Part shown: positions 1 to 8,343 of the stretch, piece by piece
How the letters are laid out: every line of letters starts with the position of its first letter
How positions within the stretch are numbered: the stretch's first letter is position 1
The notes under the pieces: model-generated
Told to the model about the DNA's origin: nothing
The model's input: only the letters and a program-made list of their open reading frames with translations
Database searches by the model: none
Position numbers and translations under genes: made by a program
DNA from: WTKD01 sp965243525
GTDB taxonomy: Bacteria; Spirochaetota; Spirochaetia; WTKD01
DNA: 64,000 bases
Reading direction: 5' to 3'
Assembly (NCBI GenBank): GCA_965243525.1
Contig: OZ251568.1
Coordinates: 744,001 to 808,000, forward strand

Positions 1-520
1 CTTCTAGCTCTACATCATCGATTTCATGTTCACGATTTGAAAAAAAATAATGGATGTACACACGTCGAATATTGGTGTCGATAAACAAAACTGGTTGAGA
101 AAATGCAAACGCACAAATAGCACCTGCTGTGTATGGGCCTATTCCATCTAACCGTTTGAGATCTTCAACACGGGGAGGAATACGCCCCCCATGGTGAGCA
201 AGAATTTGCTTTGCACTCTGATGGAGGTATTTCGCACGTCTATTATAACCTAGTCCCTGCCATTGAGTTAGCACCGTTCGAAAATCCGCCTCAGCTAATG
301 CGCGTATATCTGGAAAAACCGCAATAAACTGCAGGAATGCATCAATAACCCGCGACACCTGCGTCTGTTGTAGCATGAATTCAGAAACAAAAACATTGTA
401 TGGGCTTGGATCAGCACGCCAAGGCATGATCTGTCCGTCGCGCATTGGTGAATAATGTGAATATGCTGTTTTTTGAAAATCCTGTATCGTGGCTTGTTCA
501 AGATGCACACACAGCTCCAC
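1..520 (-). CDS. mutY: A/G-specific adenine glycosylase, MutY family (C-terminus cut by window edge)
   Basis: Reading the minus strand from GTG at 520 gives about 173 residues of a HhH-GPD base-excision glycosylase. MutY-type enzymes remove adenine mispaired with 8-oxoguanine. Visible motifs are 'MPWR', 'SEFMLQQTQV', 'GLGYNRRAKYLH', the helix-hairpin-helix stretch 'LKRLDGIGPYTAGAI' and 'IDTNIRRV', whose Asp matches the catalytic Asp of the family. The iron-sulfur cluster and the C-terminal region lie beyond base 1. The start is uncertain: GTG 520 or GTG 508 gives the usual 25-30 residues before PWR, and ATG 445 would be shorter. The gene follows the trpS stop by four bases, so co-transcription with trpS is likely. 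Endonuclease III is less likely because of the MLQQTQV motif. Confidence 0.85.
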   Translation of the reverse strand, partial: MELCVHLEQATIQDFQKTAYSHYSPMRDGQIMPWRADPSPYNVFVSEFMLQQTQVSRVIDAFLQFIAVFPDIRALAEADFRTVLTQWQGLGYNRRAKYLHQSAKQILAHHGGRIPPRVEDLKRLDGIGPYTAGAICAFAFSQPVLFIDTNIRRVYIHYFFSNREHEIDDVELE

Positions 521-524
521 GATT

Positions 525-1547
525 TTAGTTATATAAACCCAGTGATTTCCACGATTTTGTTAACCCCATTGCTTCTTGCACCAAGGCCATCGTTTCTTGC
601 GCCTCTTCACGCATGCGCTTGGTCCCTTCTGTCAACACATCACACAGATAATCTCTTCGCTGCACCAGGGTCACTCGTTTTTCTCGTATAGGTTCAAGAA
701 ACGCATTCAATGCAACAAATAATTTATCCTTCACTTCAACATCGCGAATAGCACCTTTTGTATAACGGTCCTTCATATCGGCGACTTCATCCTTGTCAGG
801 ATTGAAGATATCATGATAGATGAACACCGGGTTGCCCTCAACTTTTCCGGGGATATCCGGTCTGACACGATTTGGATCGGTATACATACGCCTGACTTTC
901 TTCTTGAGCGAGCCTTCTTCTTCTGACAGCAAAATTGCATTCCCCAATGATTTTGACATCTTGGCCTTCCCATCAATGCCAACCAAAACCGGAACATCCG
1001 CCACCAATGCTTTTGGAATTGGAAACACTTCTGCATACGTCTTGTTAAAACGTCGAGCAATTTCGCGGGTGATTTCTATATGTGATTCGTTGTCCTTTCC
1101 AACAGGAACAAGGTGTGCACGAGAAAGAAGAATATCAGCACTCTGTAACACCGGATAGCCAAGCAGTCCTAGCGGCATCTCACTCAGATGCACCGCCTGA
1201 GCCATGTCTTTGAGCGTTGGAATACGTTGCAATCGCGGAACGGTGACTAACATTGAAAAAAGTAATTGCAACTCACACACTTCACGCACCGCAGACTGTA
1301 AGTACACAACAGATTTTTCCGGATCAACGCCGCAGCTTATATAATCTGCCAAAATCTCAATGCTCCGCTCGCTAATTTGTGCTATGTCCTCAGACGATGG
1401 CCGCGTTGTCAACATATGGAGGTCTGCTATGACGAAGAAGCACTCATATGATTCTTGCAACAATACGCGATTTTGCAATGATCCCACGTAGTGGCCAAGG
1501 TGCAAGGCTCCAGTTGGACGATCTCCGGTCAAAATTCGTAAGCGCAT
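525..1547 (-). CDS. trpS: Tryptophanyl-tRNA synthetase
   Basis: A class Ic aminoacyl-tRNA synthetase of 340 residues, the usual size, which charges tRNA-Trp in the cytoplasm. The HIGH-type motif is 'GALHLGH' near residues 13-19 and the KMSKS loop is at residues 196-200. 'GDRPTG' at the N-terminus and 'PVLQSADIL' in the middle are typical of TrpS. Its ATG shares one base with the stop of the upstream permease gene (TAATG), so translation is probably coupled. mutY follows directly. It is an ordinary housekeeping gene with no visible attenuator. Confidence 0.97.
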   Translation of the reverse strand: MRLRILTGDRPTGALHLGHYVGSLQNRVLLQESYECFFVIADLHMLTTRPSSEDIAQISERSIEILADYISCGVDPEKSVVYLQSAVREVCELQLLFSMLVTVPRLQRIPTLKDMAQAVHLSEMPLGLLGYPVLQSADILLSRAHLVPVGKDNESHIEITREIARRFNKTYAEVFPIPKALVADVPVLVGIDGKAKMSKSLGNAILLSEEEGSLKKKVRRMYTDPNRVRPDIPGKVEGNPVFIYHDIFNPDKDEVADMKDRYTKGAIRDVEVKDKLFVALNAFLEPIREKRVTLVQRRDYLCDVLTEGTKRMREEAQETMALVQEAMGLTKSWKSLGLYN

Positions 1548-2614
1548 TATCTTCCCTTCTTTTCCATCAAAATACTAATTCCCTGGAAGTTTCGCGTATT
1601 ACCCAAAATTATCTTGATAAACACGGTCAGAGGAACCGCCAACAACATGCCTGGAATACCCCACATCAACCCCCAACTGACCAGGGCAAGCAAAATCACA
1701 AAGGGATTCAGGTTAAGGTGTTCGCCCATAATTTTCGGTTCAATAACATTGCCCAGCGTCAGCTGAACTCCAGTAACAAGAGAACAAACTACAACGATCA
1801 ACACATAATTTGGACTGAGCTGTATCAATGCATAGAGAAAAATAAACAGGCTCACAACTATTGAACCAATCACTGGAATAAAATTAAACAAAAATGTTAA
1901 CAGCATCCACAACAATGCATTTGGGATGCCTGCTATTAAAAAGATCACCAGAACCAGTAGCGCAGTGCCAAAACTGATAAACATTTTTACGCTAAGATAG
2001 CGAACTACCATCCGATAGATTCTCTCAAAAATAATCAATACTCGTATACGCTTGTAGTATCCCTTGATCGCTCGCTTGATGCTTCGTCGAATTACTGGTT
2101 CTTCAAGCAAAATAAAAAACAAAAAGAAAAGGGCCAACAAGAATCCTTGCAAAAAATGCAACGATGTATTCGATATATTCAATATTATGGTAGTAAACTG
2201 CGAGAGTAACTCACGGGGATCCACAAAATCATCAGCAGAGAATTCAACATTTGGAAAAAAAGAGGAAAATTGAGTAATGATAACATCATTTATCTGTGTG
2301 AGAAATGCTTGAAGTCGTGGGACGTCCGCCAATAAGGCTCGAATGCCAGAAAAGAAAATGAGTCCAAACAAAAAGCCAATTGCAAGAATAACGCACATGA
2401 TAATCAAAATGGTGATGATTCGTGGAATCTTCCATTTTGCAAACAGCTGCACCAGCGGAAAACAAAGAAAGCTAAACAAGATCGCAATGGTTAGGGGGAT
2501 CAAAACTGGTTTGCCTAATCGCATAACCACCCCTATTGCACAGATAAAGAGAAACCCTAACAAATAATTGGTTATTTTTGTTGATGCTGTATTTTCTATG
2601 GTATCAGGTGCCAT
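1547..2614 (-). CDS. AI-2E family membrane transporter
   Basis: A 355-residue integral membrane protein of the AI-2E exporter/permease superfamily (TqsA/YdiK/PerM type). It shows about eight hydrophobic segments: two near the N-terminus (about 13-33 and 41-58), one near 70-95, one near 150-170, and a C-terminal cluster from about 210 on. The C-terminal half carries the family pattern 'FNFIPVIGSIV' and the closing 'WGIPGMLLAVPLTVFIKI'. Substrates in this family vary widely (autoinducer-2, ions, others) and cannot be read from sequence. Its ATG lies two bases after the lpd stop and its own stop overlaps the trpS start, so it sits in a tightly packed run from the pdh genes into trpS. Confidence 0.85.
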   Translation of the reverse strand: MAPDTIENTASTKITNYLLGFLFICAIGVVMRLGKPVLIPLTIAILFSFLCFPLVQLFAKWKIPRIITILIIMCVILAIGFLFGLIFFSGIRALLADVPRLQAFLTQINDVIITQFSSFFPNVEFSADDFVDPRELLSQFTTIILNISNTSLHFLQGFLLALFFLFFILLEEPVIRRSIKRAIKGYYKRIRVLIIFERIYRMVVRYLSVKMFISFGTALLVLVIFLIAGIPNALLWMLLTFLFNFIPVIGSIVVSLFIFLYALIQLSPNYVLIVVVCSLVTGVQLTLGNVIEPKIMGEHLNLNPFVILLALVSWGLMWGIPGMLLAVPLTVFIKIILGNTRNFQGISILMEKKGR

Positions 2615-2616
2615 TG

Positions 2617-4011
2617 TTACGCATGAATTGCAGCCCCATCGACGCCTTTTGAGGCCTCCATAACCGTTTCAAATATCGTTGGATGGGCATGCACCATCGA
2701 TGCAATATCTTCTGGAAGTAATTCTGCATGTTTTGCGAGCAACAACTCGTGAATAATCTCGGTGGCGTCTTTTCCTAAAATATGGCAACCAAGAATTTCA
2801 TGGGTTTTTTTATCAGACAACAGTTTCACAAATCCCTCAGAAGCATTCACTGCAATTGATTTCCCCGCTCCCCTATAAGGAAAAACGCTCTTGTGGTATT
2901 CGATATTTTCCTTTTTAAGATCATCCTCTCGCTTTCCGAAGCTTGCAACCTGTGGTTCTGCGTATACTGCTGATGGAATCGTATCAAGATTAATGCTCTT
3001 TTCAGGTGATTTATTTGCAATATGTTCAACGGCGATCTCTCCTTCCTTGCTGGCAACATGCGCCAACAACGGAGTCGCAACAACATCGCCAATCGCAAAC
3101 ACGGAATTGACCTTTGTTCGATAGTAATCACCAACCGGAATAAATCCTTTTTCTGTCTGCAATTTAATGTTTTCTAAACCGATATTCTCGGTGTTTGGAA
3201 TTCTCCCAACAGCCACCAACACCGCATCAACCTCAAGCGTTGTCTTCTTTTCTCCCTGAACCAGGGGAATGGATACCTTTGTTTTATCGCTCGCCGGCGT
3301 TTCAGCCCTTGTCGATGTGTATATCTTGATTCCCTGCGCAAGAAGGCTCTTTTCTAATGCAGAAGCTATCTCAGAATCCTCATTCGGAAGAATCTGCGGC
3401 AGCATCTCAATCATATGAACCTCAACTCCAAAGGCATTTGCAACAAAGGCAAATTCAATGCCAATTGCACCCGCACCCAAGATAGCAAGTTTCTTTGGCA
3501 ACTGAGTCAAAGAAAGCATATCAGTTGACGACAAAAAACGTTTGCCATCAAATGCATATCCTGGAATTTCTCGTGGTCGCGACCCAGTGGCAATAAGGAT
3601 GTTTTTTGTGCTTAACGATTCTTTTTTTCCGTCAGCATAGGCAAGCTCAATGTTTTGAGGGCCGGTTATTGTTGCTTGTGCATTAAAATAGTCTATTTTA
3701 TTCTTCTTGATAAGCCCCTGCACCCCGCGCGACAGCGTCGCTGCAGTAGTCCGTGATTCTTTGTGCACCTTTGCATAATCAAATGAACTTAGATCAACTT
3801 TGACACCCCATTTGCTTGTCTGTCCAAGATGTCGGTACAGATCAGCACTGTGAATCAAAGCCTTTGAGGGAATGCATCCCCAGTTTAGGCAAACACCACC
3901 CGGTTGATCGCGTTCAACCAATGCCACAGTCAAACCAAGCTGTCGTGCACGAATGGCAGACACATAACCGCCGGGACCTGCTCCAATAATTGCTACATCA
4001 TACATACTCAT
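2617..4011 (-). CDS. lpdA: Dihydrolipoyl dehydrogenase (E3)
   Basis: A 464-residue flavoprotein that reoxidises the dihydrolipoyl arm of the pyruvate dehydrogenase complex and passes electrons to NAD. The FAD motif GxGxxG is at residues 10-15, the redox disulfide is C41/C46 ('GGVCLNWGCIPSK'), the NAD-binding fold has 'LGAGAIGIEF' near 178, and the C-terminal dimer domain carries the His443-Glu448 pair ('HAHPTIFE'). Length is standard. It follows pdhC by eight bases, completing pdhA-pdhB-pdhC-lpd. No lipoyl domain is fused to its N-terminus, unlike some Gram-positive E3 proteins. Confidence 0.97.
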   Translation of the reverse strand: MSMYDVAIIGAGPGGYVSAIRARQLGLTVALVERDQPGGVCLNWGCIPSKALIHSADLYRHLGQTSKWGVKVDLSSFDYAKVHKESRTTAATLSRGVQGLIKKNKIDYFNAQATITGPQNIELAYADGKKESLSTKNILIATGSRPREIPGYAFDGKRFLSSTDMLSLTQLPKKLAILGAGAIGIEFAFVANAFGVEVHMIEMLPQILPNEDSEIASALEKSLLAQGIKIYTSTRAETPASDKTKVSIPLVQGEKKTTLEVDAVLVAVGRIPNTENIGLENIKLQTEKGFIPVGDYYRTKVNSVFAIGDVVATPLLAHVASKEGEIAVEHIANKSPEKSINLDTIPSAVYAEPQVASFGKREDDLKKENIEYHKSVFPYRGAGKSIAVNASEGFVKLLSDKKTHEILGCHILGKDATEIIHELLLAKHAELLPEDIASMVHAHPTIFETVMEASKGVDGAAIHA

Positions 4012-4019
4012 ACCTACCT

Positions 4020-5234
4020 TTAAAACAAGACCCGTGCCGGGTATTCCATAACCGCTTTCAGATCAGCAATAAAACGGCCCGCCTCAGCTCCATCGATTAC
4101 TCGATGATCACAAGAAAGTGTAACTTTCATAATGGGGCGAACAACAATATCTCCCTCGTCGTTGACAATTGGTTTTGGGATTGTCTGTCCAATCGCTAAG
4201 ATAGCAGCCCCGGGAGGATTGATAATCGCAGAGAATTCTTCAACTCCAAAAGAACCAAGGTTGCTAATCGTAAACGTAGCCCCAGTGTATTCTTCAGGAC
4301 GAAGTTTGCCATCATTTACCTTTTCAATAAGAACACCAAGTTCAGCATCAATATCCACAACCCCTTTATTTCCACAGTTGCGAACAATGGGCGTGATCAA
4401 CCCATTGCCTCGATCGACAGCAGTACCAATATCTATGCTTCCAAAGGTGCGAATAACATCACCTTCCCAAGATGCGTTTACACTGGGATGTCGCTTCAAC
4501 GCTTCAGCAATGAACTTCAAGAAAAACGCATTCATCCCAACTTTGCTGTTTTTGCGAACCTTGTTCAACTGCGCACGCGCACGAATGACTTCAGTCATAT
4601 CTATGCTCACTTTGAGATAATAATGTGGTGCAGAAAATTTCGACTCTGCAAGACGACGTGCAATAACTGCCCTCGTTCCAACAACTGGTGTTTCTGTATC
4701 TGCAAGTGTTGATCCTGCAGTCTGCGCTGTAGGCACAAACGATTCTATATCGCGTTTAATCACCCTGCCCGATGGTCCACTGCCCTGCACTAGCGAAAGG
4801 TCAATGCCACGTTGCTCAGCAAGACGACGTGCAAGTGGTGATGCTTTTCGACCATCTGTTGCACCGGAAGGTCTTCCTCCGGATTTCGAGACGTCGTGTT
4901 GAGGAGCAGCACTCTCTTCTGCTTTTTGTGTATCTGTCGCTGATGAAGATGCACTTGATGATTGTGATGAAGCTAGCAAGGATGTTATATCCTCTCCCTT
5001 TTTTCCGAGAATTGCTATGACATCACCTACCCGTGCGCTCTCTCCTTTATCTTTGACAATTGCAAGAATTTCACCGTTTTGATTTGATTCATACTCCATA
5101 CTCGCCTTGTCGGTTTCAACTTCACAAAGTACATCGCCGGTTGCAATGGTATCACCAACGTTTTTCTTCCATCCAAGAATAACCCCTTCTTCCATCGTAG
5201 GGGAAAGTGCCAACATTTGTATTATTTCTGCCAT
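4020..5234 (-). CDS. pdhC: Pyruvate dehydrogenase complex E2, dihydrolipoamide acetyltransferase
   Basis: A 404-residue E2 subunit that forms the core of the complex and moves the acetyl group from lipoate to CoA. One N-terminal lipoyl domain (about 1-80) carries the acceptor Lys43 in 'ETDKASMEYES'. A Ser/Ala-rich linker (about 90-115) leads to a peripheral-subunit-binding domain near 128-165 ('ASPLARRLAEQRGID', 'GSGPSGRVIKRDI'). The catalytic domain ends with His377 and Asp381 in 'DHRVIDG'. It lies between pdhB (23-base gap) and lpd. The E1 genes next to it make pyruvate the expected substrate, although branched-chain or acetoin complexes share this architecture. Confidence 0.93.
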   Translation of the reverse strand: MAEIIQMLALSPTMEEGVILGWKKNVGDTIATGDVLCEVETDKASMEYESNQNGEILAIVKDKGESARVGDVIAILGKKGEDITSLLASSQSSSASSSATDTQKAEESAAPQHDVSKSGGRPSGATDGRKASPLARRLAEQRGIDLSLVQGSGPSGRVIKRDIESFVPTAQTAGSTLADTETPVVGTRAVIARRLAESKFSAPHYYLKVSIDMTEVIRARAQLNKVRKNSKVGMNAFFLKFIAEALKRHPSVNASWEGDVIRTFGSIDIGTAVDRGNGLITPIVRNCGNKGVVDIDAELGVLIEKVNDGKLRPEEYTGATFTISNLGSFGVEEFSAIINPPGAAILAIGQTIPKPIVNDEGDIVVRPIMKVTLSCDHRVIDGAEAGRFIADLKAVMEYPARVLF

Positions 5235-5257
5235 ATATCTCTTCTCTCTTCCTGCTC

Positions 5258-6235
5258 TTATACGTAGCAGACTTCTTTTGCTGCTTTTACAATTTTTTCA
5301 ACTGAAGGTTGTGCTGCTAATTCCAATTTGTGGTTATAAGGCAGAGGCACATCTTCGGAAGAAATCAGGGCAACTGGTGCATCAAGATCAAAAAAACAGC
5401 TCTGTGAAATGACCGATACAACATGGCTGCCAACGCTGCACATCGGCCACGATTCATCGATGACCACCGCGCGGTTTGTTTTTTGTACGGTTTTTCTAAT
5501 TCCTTCCTCATCCAAAGGACGAAGAGAACGTAGATCGAGCACTTCTGCAGAAATACCTTCCTGCTGCAACACCTCTGCTGCCTCAAGTGCAGCGCGCAAG
5601 GGTTTGCCGTGCACGATAAAACTAACATCGCTTCCCTCGCGTTTGATATCGGCTTGGCCAAAAGGAATGATGTATTCCTCATCGGGAACCTCACCCTTCC
5701 ATCCATAGGCAAGCTCTGATTCAAGAACCGCAACAGGGTTGTTATCTCGAATAGCCGCTTTTACCAATCCCTTAGCGTCATAGGCTGTCGACGGAGCAAC
5801 TACTTTTAATCCAGGAACGTGCACAAAAAACGACTGAAAAGCCTGTGAATGCTGGGATGAAAGATATTCTGCTGGACCGTTTGGGCCACGAAATACTATT
5901 GGACAGCTAAACTGTCCTCCAGACATATACCGCATCTTTGCAGCGTTATTGAAAACTTGATCAAGTGCCAACAACGCAAAATTATACGTCATCCACTCTA
6001 CAATGGGGCGCAATCCTGCAAGTGCAGCACCAACACCCAATCCAGTAAATCCTAATTCAGCAATAGGGGTATCCTTTACTCGACGTTCTCCGTATTTTTC
6101 AAGTAATCCCCTGCTAACTTTGTAAGCCCCTTGGTATTGAGCTACTTCTTCACCAATGAGAAATACACGCTCATCTCGCGCCATTTCCTCATCTATCGCT
6201 TGTCCAATTGCATCTCTAATCGTAATTTCTGCCAT
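5258..6235 (-). CDS. pdhB: Pyruvate dehydrogenase E1 component, beta subunit
   Basis: The 325-residue beta half of a two-subunit E1, pairing with PdhA to decarboxylate pyruvate on thiamine diphosphate. Recognisable family stretches are 'IGEEVAQYQGAYKVS', 'DTPIAELGFTGLGVGAA', 'GGQFSCPIVFRGPNG' and the C-terminal 'AVVIDESWPMCSVGSHV'. It starts seven bases after pdhA ends, behind 'aggtgggat', and precedes pdhC. Length and motifs are normal. Confidence 0.95.
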   Translation of the reverse strand: MAEITIRDAIGQAIDEEMARDERVFLIGEEVAQYQGAYKVSRGLLEKYGERRVKDTPIAELGFTGLGVGAALAGLRPIVEWMTYNFALLALDQVFNNAAKMRYMSGGQFSCPIVFRGPNGPAEYLSSQHSQAFQSFFVHVPGLKVVAPSTAYDAKGLVKAAIRDNNPVAVLESELAYGWKGEVPDEEYIIPFGQADIKREGSDVSFIVHGKPLRAALEAAEVLQQEGISAEVLDLRSLRPLDEEGIRKTVQKTNRAVVIDESWPMCSVGSHVVSVISQSCFFDLDAPVALISSEDVPLPYNHKLELAAQPSVEKIVKAAKEVCYV

Positions 6236-6242
6236 ATCCCAC

Positions 6243-7217
6243 CTATTCTGCTAATACATCCTCATGTAAGACTGAAAGCGGTGGCTCGTTGCTTTCTTCT
6301 GCAAATTGTACCGCCTCTTCTACTTGTTGCTTTAACTCACCTTCCAGGGTTTGAAAGGCTTTCTCAGATATCATATTCTCATTGATCATATATCGGAGCA
6401 AGGTCTGAATGGGATCTTTCTTTTTATATTCCTCCAATTCTTCCTTGCTGCGATACTTGGCTGGATCACTCATAGAATGTCCCCTGTATCGATAGGTTTT
6501 CACATGCATAATGCAGGCTTCATGCTTCTTTCGTGCGCGATCAACTGCCTTTTTCGTTTTTTCATATACATCAAAAAAATCCATGCCATTCACCAGATAC
6601 CCCGGAAGACCATAGGCACTTGCTCGCTTTTCATATTCAGTAATGCTAGAAACGCGATTGACGGCAGTTCCCATTCCATATTCATTGTTCTCAACAATAA
6701 ACAGGACCGGGAGTTCCCAAATCTTCGCAAGGTTAATGCTTTCATGAAAAGCCCCTTGATGGATAGCTCCATCTCCAAAAAAACAGAGGGTTACCCCATC
6801 CTCATTAAGATATCGCTGCTTAAACGCAGTGCCAGCGGCAACGGGTATTTGCGCTCCAACAATGCCATTTCCTCCAAAAAAGTTTCTCGTGACATCGAAA
6901 AGATGCATTGATCCACCCTTTCCCTTTGAGCATCCCGTTTCTTTTCCAAACAATTCCGCCATAACTGATTTTGGATCCATCCCCAACCCAAGCGCATGTC
7001 CATGATCACGATAAGAAGTAAGCATATAATCCTTGCTCTGATCCGTTGCTGCAATTGTTCCCATCGCAACAGCCTCTTGACCGTTGTATAAATGGCAGAA
7101 CCCTCCAATTTTTCGCAATCCATAGAGTTGCGCACAGCGCTCCTCAAAGACACGAATAAGAAGCATCTGTTTAAGCACATGGTTTAATAATGTTTTATCG
7201 TATACTGATTTTGACAT
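6243..7217 (-). CDS. pdhA: Pyruvate dehydrogenase E1 component, alpha subunit
   Basis: The 324-residue alpha subunit of the thiamine-diphosphate-dependent E1. The cofactor motif begins 'GDGAIHQGAFHES' near 148 and ends 'VENNEYGMGT' near 180; 'SYRDHGHALG' near 70 and the phosphorylation-loop-like 'YRYRGHSMSDPAKYR' near 263 are family hallmarks. ATG 7217 is preferred over in-frame ATG 7223 and TTG 7229 because GAGG lies six bases upstream of it. It is the first pdh gene, 23 bases downstream of the PhzF-like gene, which may be co-transcribed. A complete aerobic-type PDH suggests the organism does not rely only on pyruvate:ferredoxin oxidoreductase. Confidence 0.95.
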   Translation of the reverse strand: MSKSVYDKTLLNHVLKQMLLIRVFEERCAQLYGLRKIGGFCHLYNGQEAVAMGTIAATDQSKDYMLTSYRDHGHALGLGMDPKSVMAELFGKETGCSKGKGGSMHLFDVTRNFFGGNGIVGAQIPVAAGTAFKQRYLNEDGVTLCFFGDGAIHQGAFHESINLAKIWELPVLFIVENNEYGMGTAVNRVSSITEYEKRASAYGLPGYLVNGMDFFDVYEKTKKAVDRARKKHEACIMHVKTYRYRGHSMSDPAKYRSKEELEEYKKKDPIQTLLRYMINENMISEKAFQTLEGELKQQVEEAVQFAEESNEPPLSVLHEDVLAE

Positions 7218-7240
7218 ATTCATCCTCAATTATTTCTTTT

Positions 7241-8110
7241 TTAAAGCGATAGTTCCCCACGCATAACTGTTTTTGCATATCCTTTTATAGTCACCTTTGT
7301 TTCAGATTTTTGTTCATAATTAAAAAAAAGCTCCAGATATCCACCTCGTTTTGAGTCCTGATAGGCCCTCAAATGTGGTTTCTGGAGCTTTGCAGACCAA
7401 TACGGTGCAAGACTACAATGAGCTGCCCCGGTTACTGGATCTTCGGGAATTCCTAGACCAGGAGCGAAGACTCGAGAATAAAAGTCTAGATCCTGATCAG
7501 TACTTGCGGTTGTAACAATAACATTACCTTTGTTTTCAAGTTCGTCTGCCAATGAAAAATTGGGGGTGAGCGCAGATAGTGTTGCACGATTTGCCAATTC
7601 AACTACATAAAATCGCGCATCGGTTTCTGGAACACTCTGAATAGACACCATATCGGTGATGCCAAGATAATCCATCACTCGCTGTGTTTCTTGTTCGTTT
7701 CCATTATACGCATCGGGTCTGCGAGAAGGAAAATACATCGCTAATTGGTCGGCTTGTTTTTCCACAGAAAGCATGCCGCTCTTGGTGGAAAAAGATATCG
7801 ATGGAGGATTCTGAGATGAAATTGAAACATCGGCTGTTTCTTGTAGTTCATGGAACAAGACATGCGCAGATGCAAGTGTTGCATGTCCACAGAGATCAAC
7901 CTCAACGGTTGGGGTAAACCATTGCAAAGGTATCGATGCAGGATCACCCAATTGCACAAATGCGGTTTCCGCCTGGTTCAACTCCATGGCAATATCTTGC
8001 TTAACGGAGTCGTTAAGCTCCTGATCTTTTTGTAAGATACATACGCCCGCTGGATTTCCCCGAAAGATATCAGTAGAAAACGAATCAATTAAAAATAGCA
8101 AAATCTTCAT
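7241..8110 (-). CDS. PhzF family isomerase/epimerase-like protein
   Basis: A 289-residue member of the PhzF/diaminopimelate-epimerase-like fold. Signature elements are 'DSFSTDIFRGNPAGVC' at the N-terminus, 'NQAETAF' with the presumed acid/base Glu48, 'DLCGHATLASAHVLF' in the first half and 'DPVTGAAHCSL' in the second. These are the two symmetric loops lining the active site. PhzF itself isomerises a phenazine precursor; most relatives have unknown small-molecule substrates, and no phenazine genes are nearby. The ribosome-binding site is weak. It sits just upstream of pdhA on the same strand. Confidence 0.85.
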   Translation of the reverse strand: MKILLFLIDSFSTDIFRGNPAGVCILQKDQELNDSVKQDIAMELNQAETAFVQLGDPASIPLQWFTPTVEVDLCGHATLASAHVLFHELQETADVSISSQNPPSISFSTKSGMLSVEKQADQLAMYFPSRRPDAYNGNEQETQRVMDYLGITDMVSIQSVPETDARFYVVELANRATLSALTPNFSLADELENKGNVIVTTASTDQDLDFYSRVFAPGLGIPEDPVTGAAHCSLAPYWSAKLQKPHLRAYQDSKRGGYLELFFNYEQKSETKVTIKGYAKTVMRGELSL

Positions 8111-8343
8111 AAAATGAAAAGTTCAATCAGTAGTATTTGTGTAAGATTACATCTTTGCATATTATTTTGCAATTCTTCACCAAAACAAATCAACTCAATC
8201 CAAATATTTTGGAATATGTTCAGCTTCTCTAAAAAGATCATATATCTACAAGAATGTTTTAGTTTTTTTCATTTTTGTTAAATCAAACTTGCACATCTGC
8301 CTTATGCACCTGATTTCGCTATACAACATGTTACGATATCAAA
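8111..8343. other. Intergenic region upstream of the PhzF/pdh run
   Basis: An A+T-rich spacer of 233 bases between two leftward genes. It is the natural place for the promoter of the PhzF-pdhABC-lpd run. A loose sigma70-like pair on the minus strand ('ttgcaa', 17 bases, 'taatct', about 8150-8180) is visible but weak. I see no ORF, RNA gene or clear terminator. Confidence 0.4.

Noticed and set aside
4132..4620. 162-residue ORF on the plus strand
   Set aside because: It is antisense to the clearly identified pdhC coding region and has no ribosome-binding site or recognisable domain.
6351..6911. 186-residue ORF on the plus strand
   Set aside because: It is antisense to pdhA, whose motifs are intact across the same bases.
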